Assembly: GCA_041920415.1 (NCBI GenBank)
Contig: JBHGYD010000049.1
Coordinates: 124,001 to 188,000, forward strand
Source: JBHGYD01 sp041920415
Lineage (GTDB): Bacteria > Bacillota > Bacilli > Bacillales > Anoxybacillaceae
Direction: 5' to 3'
DNA: 64,000 nt
Shown here: positions 24,695-31,632 of the stretch, in pieces
Numbering within the stretch: position 1 is the stretch's first letter
Layout: every line of letters starts with the position of its first letter
Program-made: the position numbers and the translations under genes
Notes under the pieces: generated by a model
Told to the model about the DNA's origin: nothing
What the model saw: the letters and a program-made list of their open reading frames with translations, nothing else
Database searches by the model: none

Positions 24695-25257
24695 CAAATT
24701 AAAAACCTCCTTTGAGTTACATATTTTTCTTTAATAGATATATGAAAAATTGAACCTTTAAGGAAAGGTACATGTCTCTAAAAACACATAATTAATTACT
24801 ATTCCTATACATAAAAAAGCAATCATACATAAATGATTGCCCTCTAAAAAATATATAGACTTTAATGAGGATGACCAGAAAAAGAGTGACAACAAGCATA
24901 GAGCAAAAATACCCTCATGAGATGATGATTAGACTCCGATCCTTTAATTTTAACTTTAGGGTGCCTTATTCAATGTCAATAAACCGTTTGTTTAGATTTC
25001 TTTTAGGAGTGACAATTGAGATGGATCTTTCAATTTTTTGTTTTTGTAAAGATCGTACGGTAGTATTTTCATCATTTTTTCCTTCTGTGATTTTGAAAAT
25101 TCTATAGTTAAACTATACTGACCCTTTAATGGAACAATATAGCTGAAGTTTTTAAACAACATTTTTGTAAATTAAACGATTTTATTTGTAATTAAACAAC
25201 TTTATTGTCACTCATCAGGTGGCTAACGGGGGCTTTGTTGAATAACAGACCTTAAAT
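24695..25257. other. Gene-poor AT-rich stretch
   Basis: No gene with a ribosome site was found. A rightward frame at 24865-25107 and a leftward frame near 24970-25115 (YRIFKITEGKNDENTT...) are both open for 45-80 codons but lack starts; they are likely remnants. At 25231-25245 GGCTTTGTTGAATAA matches the end sequence of IS5-family (IS903-type) elements. Confidence 0.4.
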
Positions 25258-25306
25258 AAAAAAGAGCTTGGAACGTTTTCTTATAACGTTTTCCAGCTCT
25301 TTTTTT
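25258..25306. terminator. Strong hairpin, probable bidirectional terminator
   Basis: AAAGAGCT-GGAA-CGTT pairs with AACGTTTTCCAGCTCTTT around TTCTTAT, with A-run before and T-run after. Confidence 0.75.
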
Positions 25307-25730
25307 GATTTGGATTGTGAATTCATTGGTACTGAAAATAGGTTTTGCTCAGGATAATGAAAGAGCATTCATTATTTCTAGGAGAGGGGTTAATCAAAAA
25401 AGATACTCAACTGATCCAGCAAACAGATAGTTGAAGAAATGCTCATTCACTTGAATCCATACTATCCAAATTAGGATAAAAGAACTGGGTTTAATACCGT
25501 AGAATTTTATGAGAATACAAATAAAGGATGGATTTGTGTTTAAGGGATTAAATGGATATAAAACATTTAAAATCGAGCCACTTCCGAGAGAAAAATCCTT
25601 ATTAAGCTAAAGGAGTGCAAGAGTTTAAGATGAGGACTGCTACGGCAATCCTTTTAGTTTTGTGCAATAAACCATTTGCAAAAAATTAAATGTGGATTTT
25701 TTTATTTCACAGCAGATGATCTTTCTCTAT
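25307..25730. other. Degenerate coding remnants
   Basis: Short frames such as EFYENTNKGWICV (about 25505-25545) and LNGYKTFKIEPLPREKSLLS ending at a TAA near 25609 lie in different registers with stops between them. This looks like a decayed gene of unknown family. No ribosome site with a long frame is present. Confidence 0.3.
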
Positions 25731-25750
25731 AAAAAAAGGCCCGTAGGCCT
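25731..25750 (-). terminator. Terminator of the Phe/Arg-rich gene
   Basis: On the leftward strand AGGCC-TACG-GGCCT is followed by seven T residues. Confidence 0.7.
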
Positions 25751-25780
25751 ATGGAAACACTGTTTAAATCAATTGCTTAA

Positions 25781-25933
25781 TTAGAATCTGCGTCTTCTTC
25801 TCTCGAATTCAAATCTAAAGTCGTCTTCAAATTCAAAAGGGAAAAACCGTCTTCTTCTAAAGGGGAAAAACCGTCTTCTTCTAAAGTCGTCACGAAAAAA
25901 CAAGTCTCTTTCATCAAATCTAAAAAATGGCAT
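25781..25933 (-). CDS. Phenylalanine/arginine-rich 50-aa protein
   Basis: A striking composition: almost only Phe, Arg, Asp, Glu and Pro (MPFFRFDERDLFFRDDF...). The segment FRRRRFFPF occurs twice in tandem from a repeat of about 20 bases, and the C terminus is FERRRRRF. GGAGG lies 8 bases before the ATG and a terminator follows, so it is expressed as a unit. Alternating charge and aromatic residues suggest a self-associating or phase-separating peptide, perhaps of the spore; this is inference. No family recognised. Confidence 0.65.
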   Translation of the reverse strand: MPFFRFDERDLFFRDDFRRRRFFPFRRRRFFPFEFEDDFRFEFERRRRRF

Positions 25934-26006
25934 TTAATTCATCCTCCTTTCTTTTCAGGAGTCTATCTGACAAAAGGACAGATTAACCCAACCTGCCCTG
26001 TACAAT

Positions 26007-26084
26007 TTAGTAGCCGCCAAAGCAAGAACATCCTACAATGATAAGCAAGATGAATAGGACAACAATTAAGGCAAAACGGTTCAT
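26007..26084 (-). CDS. YjcZ-type micropeptide, 25 aa (short form)
   Basis: MNR followed by the YjcZ-family membrane helix FALIVVLFILLIIVG and the tail CSCFGGY. GGAGGTG lies 8-9 bases before the ATG. Proteins of this kind are annotated as YjcZ-family sporulation proteins. It forms a pair with the longer Gly/Tyr-rich form at 26133-26276. Too short for most gene finders. Confidence 0.85.
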   Translation of the reverse strand: MNRFALIVVLFILLIIVGCSCFGGY

Positions 26085-26132
26085 ATATAACACCTCCTAT
26101 TTATGGTAAGCAGTCTATTTTTTTTAAGAACG

Positions 26133-26276
26133 TTAGGCTTCATATTGGCTCCAAATAGAAGCTCCTACAATAATTAATAAAATGAACAATACAACAATCA
26201 ACGCAAAATTGAAGCCACCGCCGTAGCCGCCATATCCATATCCTGCACCACCATAACTTCCATATCCCCAACACAT
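26133..26276 (-). CDS. YjcZ-type peptide, 47 aa (Gly/Tyr-rich long form)
   Basis: A Gly/Tyr-rich head (MCWGYGSYGGAGYGYGGYGG) precedes the same helix FALIVVLFILLIIVG and a short tail ASIWSQYEA. GGAGGTG precedes the start by 8-9 bases. It is upstream of and co-directional with the short form, probably co-transcribed. Membrane-anchored, probably in the developing spore (family knowledge). Confidence 0.85.
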   Translation of the reverse strand: MCWGYGSYGGAGYGYGGYGGGFNFALIVVLFILLIIVGASIWSQYEA

Positions 26277-26644
26277 AAATGTTTCACCTCCTATTGAGTA
26301 TGAAGGGATTGCTAAATATTCAATCCCTACTTTTAAATTATGCTCTCAAAAAATAGTTGGCTTGGACAAACTCACTAATCGATAAGAAAATTCCATATTT
26401 ATCTAATAGATTACTATTTAATTGCATTTCTAATAATCCTAATTTATGTAAAGTGGTATATTACATTAAAAGAGATCAGTTCTGGTTTAGAGCTGAGCGC
26501 AGCTTGTCAATTTTGTCGACAAGATAGAATCCTGCCGTTTGAGTGCGGTTTTTTAAAAGATATTCTTGATAAAACCAAAACTAAAATGATAGAATGTAGA
26601 AAAATGACATGAAAGAAGGCAATTTATCAATAGTTTTTTTGGTG
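26277..26644. other. Intergenic part of the island, with an IS remnant
   Basis: No gene is supported. CAGCTTGTCAATTTTGTCGA continuing to 26522 matches the complement of the subterminal palindrome of the IS1182-type element (22895-22917) at 21 of 23 bases, so a fragment of a second copy is likely. A promoter for the YjcZ pair should lie just right of 26276 on the leftward strand but was not identified. Confidence 0.45.
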
Positions 26645-26655
26645 ATATCGTCCTA
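26645..26655 (-). repeat. Right 11-bp terminal inverted repeat of the island
   Basis: ATATCGTCCTA, exact complement of 21343-21353, six bases before the duplicated yodJ tail. Confidence 0.55.
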
Positions 26656-26658
26656 CGT

Positions 26659-26769
26659 TACCAATATGAACCTTGGCACTTACGATATGTTGGAAAAAAG
26701 GCAGCAAAAGTCATTTTTGAAAAGGGAATTACGCTTGAAGAGTATTTCAAAATTGTAAAGAAAATATAA
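26659..26769 (+). pseudogene. Duplicated C-terminal fragment of yodJ
   Basis: In frame it encodes YQYEPWHLRYVGKKAAKVIF and then EKGITLEEYFKIVKKI, ending in TAA. The yodJ tail at 21235-21342 is the same length and differs at 13 of 108 bases by my count. The start and body of the gene are missing. A normal terminator follows directly, suggesting this is the original 3' end of the resident yodJ. Confidence 0.85.
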
Positions 26770-26773
26770 ATAA

Positions 26774-26814
26774 AAGGTGGCTGATTGGGTGTTACAAAGC
26801 CACCTTCTTTTTTA
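26774..26814. terminator. Terminator after the yodJ tail
   Basis: AGGTGGCT (26775-26782) pairs with AGCCACCT (26798-26805), with A-rich DNA before and TCTTTTTTA after. It probably also ends the leftward gene at 26846. Confidence 0.8.
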
Positions 26815-26845
26815 CGGTTAAGCGGGTTATCTCCGTTTTTCGTAT

Positions 26846-27094
26846 TTACCAGAATAGACCAATTAACGTGATCCCGATAATAGCGGCGAGAGCGATTCCG
26901 AATCCTCCACCCCATCCCCATCCGAAATAGCCAAAACCAAATCCGCCGAGATTCCGCCGGCCGGCTGGCGTGATATAGACGCGATTTGGTGTGACGCGCG
27001 TAATCCGTCCTACATGTACGTTACCGAATTTATCATGAATTCGGACCATTTGACCATGATAGCGACAACAAACATCATACCACCGTTGTGACAT
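26846..27094 (-). CDS. Gly/Trp/Phe-rich protein with a C-terminal membrane helix
   Basis: An 82-residue protein. Residues 1-50 (MSQRWYDVCCRYHGQMVRIH...VHVGRITRVTPNRVYI) read like a small Sm-like beta-barrel; residues 54-70 are Gly/Phe/Trp-rich (GGFGFGYFGWGWGGGFG); the end is a hydrophobic helix (IALAAIIGITLIGLFW). AAAGGAGG 8-9 bases upstream selects the internal ATG over the first one. Its place between yodJ and the yodH-like gene and its length suggest it is the equivalent of B. subtilis yodI, a sporulation-associated gene; this rests on position only. Confidence 0.7.
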   Translation of the reverse strand: MSQRWYDVCCRYHGQMVRIHDKFGNVHVGRITRVTPNRVYITPAGRRNLGGFGFGYFGWGWGGGFGIALAAIIGITLIGLFW

Positions 27095-27165
27095 GTACAC
27101 TCCTCCTTTTTTCATTGCTACATCATAGCGTATGAGATGAAGAAAGAGGAGGTTTGTACAAATGA

Positions 27166-27864
27166 CTACTTTTCACAGGAAAATATACAATAACCAAGCT
27201 GCTTTCCGTATTGGCTCGTCATATATTCATGGGTTTGTAAAATAGTAAGCATCTCTTCTGGAATATTGGCCGTAATGGTAAAGGGGGTCTCTGCTGATAA
27301 GCGGTGGTTGGCTGGATAATAAACCGTTCGAATTGTATGAAATCCGCTTTTAGATAGATGTGTTTTCCATTGTTGTTTGGTGAGCAGTTGACGAAACCCG
27401 TAAAACGCGGCGATTTCCTTTTTCGCGTTTTCTGTTAATCGAGAATGAGCCGCTTCGACAGCGACTAGCTTTCCGTTTGGTTTTAACACGCGGTAAATTT
27501 CTTGTAGCGCTTTTGGTAGGGAGACAAAAGATAAAACGGATTCACATAATATCATATCGAATTGTTCTGATGGAAACGGAAGTGATTCAATTGAGGCGTT
27601 GTAAAGGTGAACGGGATGTGATAAAGAAGCAAAACGTACTCTCGCTTTCTGGAGCATCTTTGGATGAATATCAATAGCGGTCACATTCGCACCGTATTGT
27701 TCGGAGATATAAGCAGCTGTTTGTCCAGTACCACAGCCAACATCAAGAACGCGGCTCGTTTGCTGTATATTAAGTTTACGTAATATATTTTTTGTTAACA
27801 AAAAACCTCCGGGGTGCGCGCTATCGATTCCTAATTCGGCTAAAACATCAAGATATGTGGTCAA
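27166..27864 (-). CDS. yodH: SAM-dependent methyltransferase (YodH-like)
   Basis: A 232-residue class I methyltransferase: motif I VLDVGCGTGQTAAY near residue 35, AIDIHPKML near 58 and FDMILCESVLSFV near 98. The TTG start is chosen because GGAGG sits 8 bases upstream; the longer frame has no ribosome site. Its position beyond yodJ matches yodH in B. subtilis. The substrate is unknown; a small molecule or quinone precursor is typical of the family. Confidence 0.75.
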   Translation of the reverse strand: MTTYLDVLAELGIDSAHPGGFLLTKNILRKLNIQQTSRVLDVGCGTGQTAAYISEQYGANVTAIDIHPKMLQKARVRFASLSHPVHLYNASIESLPFPSEQFDMILCESVLSFVSLPKALQEIYRVLKPNGKLVAVEAAHSRLTENAKKEIAAFYGFRQLLTKQQWKTHLSKSGFHTIRTVYYPANHRLSAETPFTITANIPEEMLTILQTHEYMTSQYGKQLGYCIFSCEK

Positions 27865-28064
27865 TTTTCTGTCCTCCAATTTTTCTTTTCCATAATTTAT
27901 GCATCTACGCTCACTTTTGCCTTTATTCAACAAAGTTACCTATATAAGAAAAAGTTTGTTTCACTCTATACTCGTTCCATATCCCAACTTTGTTGCTGTA
28001 GACTCACACGATGTTATGTTGATAAACTAATAAATGCAAATAGGTGAGAATAAGGGTGAAGAGC

Positions 28065-28937
28065 GTGAAAAAACAAATAAAACCCGAACTAGGAGCCTGG
28101 GTGAGTATTGCGAGCTATATCAGTTTAGCTATTGTAAAATTGGTCGTCGGCTATGCCGCGCATTCGGACGGGGTGAAAGCAGATGGATGGAATAACTTAA
28201 GTGATATCGTTGCTTCGGTGGCGATTTTAATAGGAATTAAAATTGCACAAAAACCAAGAGACCATAATCATCCGTACGGTCATTCGCGAGCAGAAAATAT
28301 TTCGTCACTCATTGCGGCCTTTATTATGATGTTCATCGGTTTTGATGTCGTTATAAAAGGCGCATCATCGTTCATTCATCTTAATCGTGTCCAAGCACCA
28401 CAATGGATAGCAGCATGGACAGGGATGTTTTCTGCATTAGTGATGTTCATTGTTTATTTGTTTAATAAGCGGCTCGCTCAGCAAGTCAATAGCCAAGCGC
28501 TTGCGGCGGCGGCGAAAGACCATTTGTCAGACGCGCTTGTGAGCATCGGAACGGTTATTGGCATTATCGGTGCACAATTTCATTTCTTTTGGCTCGACCC
28601 GCTTGCTGCATTTCTCATTGGCATGATGATTTGTAAAACAGCTTGGCATATTTTTTCCGAAACTTCTCATATGTTAACAGACGGGTTTGACGAACAAGCC
28701 TTAACGACCTATAAACGCGAGATCGCCACGATTCATGGTGTCAAACATGTCGCTGATGTGAAGGCAAGAATGTTAGGAAATCAAGTCATTCTCGATGTAA
28801 CGATTCATGTCGACCCGGATTTAACCGTTGCGAAAAGTCATGAAATTGCCGATGAAGTGGAACGAATGATGAAAAAGCTACATAATATCGAAACGACCCA
28901 TGTCCATATTGAACCGGACGTCGTAATCAAACCTTAG
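28065..28937 (+). CDS. Cation diffusion facilitator, probably manganese type
   Basis: A 290-residue CDF exporter with six membrane helices and a C-terminal cytoplasmic metal-binding domain (residues 205-290). In helix 2 the metal site aligns as Asn-x3-Asp (NNLSD) and in helix 5 as Asp-x3-Asp (DHLSD), instead of the Asp/His sites of zinc CDFs; this N-D/D-D set is found in Mn2+ CDFs such as MneP/MneS. A His-rich cytoplasmic loop (DHNHPYGHSR) follows helix 2. The GTG start has AAGGGTGA upstream. Runs in the same direction as the corA paralogue that follows. Confidence 0.85.
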   Translation: MKKQIKPELGAWVSIASYISLAIVKLVVGYAAHSDGVKADGWNNLSDIVASVAILIGIKIAQKPRDHNHPYGHSRAENISSLIAAFIMMFIGFDVVIKGASSFIHLNRVQAPQWIAAWTGMFSALVMFIVYLFNKRLAQQVNSQALAAAAKDHLSDALVSIGTVIGIIGAQFHFFWLDPLAAFLIGMMICKTAWHIFSETSHMLTDGFDEQALTTYKREIATIHGVKHVADVKARMLGNQVILDVTIHVDPDLTVAKSHEIADEVERMMKKLHNIETTHVHIEPDVVIKP

Positions 28938-28964
28938 TTGCTGATAAGCGATTAAGGTTTTTTT
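28928..28964 (+). terminator. Terminator after the CDF gene
   Basis: AACCTTA...TTAAGGTT with an inner TGC/GCG pairing, followed by seven T residues; begins inside the last codons of the gene. Confidence 0.75.
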
Positions 28965-29019
28965 AATAGGAAAATGCGGAAACTACACATAAACACTGAT
29001 TAAAGAAAGGAAATGAACG

Positions 29020-29979
29020 ATGCTATGTTACGATGCAGCTAGGAAAACGGTTGTTGAACGAAAGGCCCTTCATCTTCGACACGAAAGCGGTGGGGTATGC
29101 TGGCTCCATTTTACCGAAAAAACAAAAGAGGCGTTACAGTCGTTAATAGATGAGCTTTCCATCCATCCGTTAGCGAAAAAAGCGCTATTATTCGGTGTGG
29201 ATTTTCCGAAAATCGATGTATATGACGAGTGTGCGTTTGTTTCGATGTTTTTCACTCGAAACGATTTACAAACAAAACGCTTACAGCTCATTGTGACAGA
29301 ACAGTATGTGATTAGCTATACAAAAGAAGAAGAACCGTTCATCGAAAAAGTAAAAGAAAAGCTCATTCATCATCCCGAACATTTATCTCATCCAGGTTAT
29401 GTATTATATCAATTTTTTGATGTCGCAACGTTTCATTTTTTACAAATGATCGACGACATCGCTAATCATATTCAAAAACTAGAAAAACAAGTATTTAAAA
29501 CACCGTTTGCCAACGAAATTGGGCATGGCGTTTATCGCTGGAAAGTGAAAATTCACGAGCTTCGCCAAATCACCGAAGCGCAAGAGGAAATGATGAAAAC
29601 TTTCCATCATGAGAAATTCCCATATATGAATGAAGAAACTCATCCGTACATTCAAGATGTTATGAGCCGCTTTTCTCGTATTACGAGCGCACTTGATACA
29701 TTTAAAGAAACGTTATCAAGCATTTTCGATTTACAGTTATCATTGAAATCGGACCATATGAATGTGATTATGAAAACCTTAACATTAGTAAGTGTCATTT
29801 TTATACCTATGACATTTGTTGCAGGAGTGTACGGAATGAATTTTGAAATCATGCCAGAATTGACATGGAAATATGGGTATGCCTATGCCTTAGGATTAAT
29901 GGCTAGCGTAGGAATCATGATTTCGCTTTATTTTAAGAAAAAAGGATGGTGGGGGGAACAAAAAAATAAAGAAAAATAA
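29020..29979 (+). CDS. corA: CorA-family divalent cation channel (second copy)
   Basis: A 319-residue CorA-type channel with the Gly-Met-Asn signature at residues 272-274 (VYGMNFE) between two C-terminal membrane helices and a basic C-terminal tail. The N-terminal domain differs strongly from the copy at 942-1880, so they are old paralogues rather than a recent duplication. GAAAGGAAATG gives the ribosome site. It lies next to a metal exporter, so the two may balance import and export of divalent metals (inference). Confidence 0.88.
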   Translation: MLCYDAARKTVVERKALHLRHESGGVCWLHFTEKTKEALQSLIDELSIHPLAKKALLFGVDFPKIDVYDECAFVSMFFTRNDLQTKRLQLIVTEQYVISYTKEEEPFIEKVKEKLIHHPEHLSHPGYVLYQFFDVATFHFLQMIDDIANHIQKLEKQVFKTPFANEIGHGVYRWKVKIHELRQITEAQEEMMKTFHHEKFPYMNEETHPYIQDVMSRFSRITSALDTFKETLSSIFDLQLSLKSDHMNVIMKTLTLVSVIFIPMTFVAGVYGMNFEIMPELTWKYGYAYALGLMASVGIMISLYFKKKGWWGEQKNKEK

Positions 29980-30008
29980 CAGCAAGAGAGGCTTGCTGTT
30001 ATTTTTTT
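29978..30008 (+). terminator. Terminator after the second corA
   Basis: AACAGCAAG (29978-29986) pairs with CTTGCTGTT (29992-30000), followed by ATTTTTTT. Confidence 0.9.
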
Positions 30009-30037
30009 GCGCGAAAATGATAATAATAAATTTTTAT

Positions 30038-30087
30038 TTAAAATAATTATAAAAAGGTATTGATTTTAAAAATGTAGATTATATAAT
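30038..30087 (+). promoter_or_regulatory. ykuU promoter with a PerR-like box
   Basis: TTAAAATAATTATAA (30038-30052) matches the PerR/Fur-type box TTATAATNATTATAA at all but one defined position. Eight bases later a sigma-A promoter follows, TTGATT (30060-30065) and TATAAT (30082-30087), 16-base spacer. A weaker second box (ATAATAATTATTTT) lies near 30102-30115, downstream of the likely start point. Peroxide control by PerR suits the downstream peroxiredoxin. Confidence 0.65.
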
Positions 30088-30136
30088 AGAAGATATATTA
30101 CATAATAATTATTTTAAATTGTTGGAGGTTATGAAT

Positions 30137-30679
30137 ATGCCCGAACGAATGGTAGGAAAACAGGCACCGCGTTTTACGATGGAGGCGGTCATGCCGAATA
30201 AAGAGTTTCAAACCGTTTCTCTTGAAGAAAATATGAAATACAGAAAATGGACAGTATTATTTTTCTATCCAAACGATTTTACGTTCGTTTGTCCAACAGA
30301 AATTACCGCATTAAGCGATCGATATGAGGAATTTATCGATTTAGATGCAGAAATTATCGGGGTTTCTACTGATTCTGTTCATACTCACCTTGCGTGGATC
30401 AATACAGACCGCAAGCAAAATGGTTTAGGTCCATTGCACTTCCCGCTCGCATCTGATAAAAATATGAAAGTTTCTAGAAACTACGGCGTATTAATTGAAG
30501 AAGAGGGAATCGCGCTTCGTGGTTTGTTTATCATTAATCCCGAGGGCGAATTAATGTATTCTGTTGTGAACCATAATAACATCGGTCGCGATGTCGATGA
30601 AACGTTGCGCGTTCTCCAAGCGTTACAAACAGGGGGACTTTGCCCTGCGAACTGGAAACCGGGACAAAAGACGCTATGA
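30137..30679 (+). CDS. ykuU: Two-cysteine peroxiredoxin YkuU
   Basis: A 180-residue typical 2-Cys peroxiredoxin that reduces hydroperoxides in the cytosol. The peroxidatic Cys is in FTFVCPTE (about residue 51) and the resolving Cys in GGLCPANW (about residue 169). GGAGG lies 8 bases before the chosen ATG; an ATG two codons earlier is too close. Followed 31 bases later by ykuV, the same pair as in B. subtilis. Confidence 0.9.
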   Translation: MPERMVGKQAPRFTMEAVMPNKEFQTVSLEENMKYRKWTVLFFYPNDFTFVCPTEITALSDRYEEFIDLDAEIIGVSTDSVHTHLAWINTDRKQNGLGPLHFPLASDKNMKVSRNYGVLIEEEGIALRGLFIINPEGELMYSVVNHNNIGRDVDETLRVLQALQTGGLCPANWKPGQKTL

Positions 30680-30709
30680 TAACAACGGACGAAAGGAAGG
30701 GATGAGGCG

Positions 30710-31150
30710 ATGAAGTTACGTGATGAAATGCCACAATTAGTCGGTGCAACGGAATGGATTAACGGTGTGGTCACAAAAGAAGAATTACTAGGAAAACCGA
30801 CATTAATTCACTTTTGGTCTGTCAGTTGCTATTTATGTAAAGAGGCGATGCCGGAAGTGAATGAACTCCGCGATGAATATGATGATGAATTAAATGTCGT
30901 GGCTGTTCATATGCCGCGTTCTGAAGATGATTTAGATATTCATGTCATCCGTCAAATGGCATTGGCTCACGATATCATTCAACCGATTTTTGTCGATAAT
31001 GAGCATAAGCTGACGGACGCATTTGAAAATAAATATGTTCCAGCTTACTACGTGTTTGATGCCGAAGGAAAACTTCGCCATTTCCAAGCAGGCGGAAGCG
31101 GTATGGCGATGTTGCGAAAACGAATTAACCGTGTTTTAGGAAAAGAATAG
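30710..31150 (+). CDS. ykuV: Thioredoxin-like thiol-disulfide oxidoreductase YkuV
   Basis: A 146-residue soluble thioredoxin-fold protein with active-site CxxC (CYLC, about residues 41-44, after HFWSVS) and the cis-Pro region KYVPAYYVFD. No signal peptide, so it works in the cytosol, probably regenerating YkuU or repairing protein disulfides (inference from the pair). GGAAGGGATGAGG precedes the start. A very strong terminator follows. Confidence 0.9.
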   Translation: MKLRDEMPQLVGATEWINGVVTKEELLGKPTLIHFWSVSCYLCKEAMPEVNELRDEYDDELNVVAVHMPRSEDDLDIHVIRQMALAHDIIQPIFVDNEHKLTDAFENKYVPAYYVFDAEGKLRHFQAGGSGMAMLRKRINRVLGKE

Positions 31151-31159
31151 TCAAAACGA

Positions 31160-31198
31160 GCCTAAACAGGGCGGATTTGCCCTGTTTAGGCTTTTTTT
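31160..31198 (+). terminator. Terminator after ykuV
   Basis: A perfect 13-bp stem (31160-31172 with 31179-31191) and seven T residues. Confidence 0.95.
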
Positions 31199-31276
31199 AC
31201 GAATTGGGCATTCGCCCTTCCACCTTATTAGGCAAATGCATATGTTATCTATGAACAGCTAAAGGAGGTGCTCTCC

Positions 31277-31369
31277 ATGAGCAGCGTTTACAGCAACGGT
31301 TACACATTAATTGTTGTCTTGTTCATTTTATTAATTATTGTTGGATGTGCTTGTATCGGTCGTTATTAA
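31277..31369 (+). CDS. YjcZ-type micropeptide, 30 aa (short form)
   Basis: MSSVYSNGYT, then the family helix LIVVLFILLIIVG and tail CACIGRY. AAAGGAGGTG is 7 bases before the ATG, a near-perfect ribosome site. First gene of the second short/long pair in the window. Confidence 0.87.
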   Translation: MSSVYSNGYTLIVVLFILLIIVGCACIGRY

Positions 31370-31392
31370 TAGAAAGCAAGGAGTGAGGAATA

Positions 31393-31521
31393 ATGTGGCA
31401 TCATGGTTATGGACCGTATTATGGTGGATGCGGCTACGGTGGTTACGGTCACGGTCATATATTCGCGCTTATCGTCGTTTTATTTATTTTGCTCATTATC
31501 GTATTAGCTGCGGTGAGATAA
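31393..31521 (+). CDS. YjcZ-type peptide, 42 aa (Gly/Tyr/His-rich long form)
   Basis: Head rich in Gly, Tyr and His (MWHHGYGPYYGGCGYGGYGH), then FALIVVLFILLIIV and a short LAAVR end. AAGGAGTGAGG precedes the ATG. It begins 23 bases after the short form and shares a terminator with it, so the two are co-transcribed. Confidence 0.87.
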   Translation: MWHHGYGPYYGGCGYGGYGHGHIFALIVVLFILLIIVLAAVR

Positions 31522-31530
31522 TCATAGGAA

Positions 31531-31560
31531 AACACCTGTTGAGAAAAACAGGTGTTTTTT
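31531..31560 (+). terminator. Terminator after the second YjcZ pair
   Basis: AACACCTGTT (31531-31540) pairs with AACAGGTGTT (31547-31556), then T residues. Confidence 0.9.
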
Positions 31561-31632
31561 CTTGGAAAGAAACAGAAAAGAGTTTATAATAATGAAGCTA
31601 TTGCAAATTTAGAATGTAAAGGAGAGGCAACC

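Larger units (their letters stand above)
21343..26655. mobile_element. Genomic island at the 3' end of yodJ
   Basis: A 5.3-kb AT-rich stretch of decayed genes and micropeptides. It begins with TAGGACGATAT (21343-21353) right after the yodJ stop and ends with its exact complement ATATCGTCCTA (26645-26655), six bases before a second copy of the yodJ tail. In B. subtilis yodJ is followed by yodI and yodH, and homologues of these lie just right of the island. No integrase is visible, so the mechanism of entry is unknown; an IS1182-type element inside is dead. Confidence 0.6.

Noticed and set aside
24865..25107. 80-codon rightward ORF in the island
   Set aside because: No ribosome site, no recognisable protein pattern, and an equally open frame runs on the other strand.
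26480..26500. GGTTTAGAGCTGA, resembling a type II CRISPR repeat/tracr segment
   Set aside because: Single occurrence, no repeat array, no spacers and no cas genes nearby.
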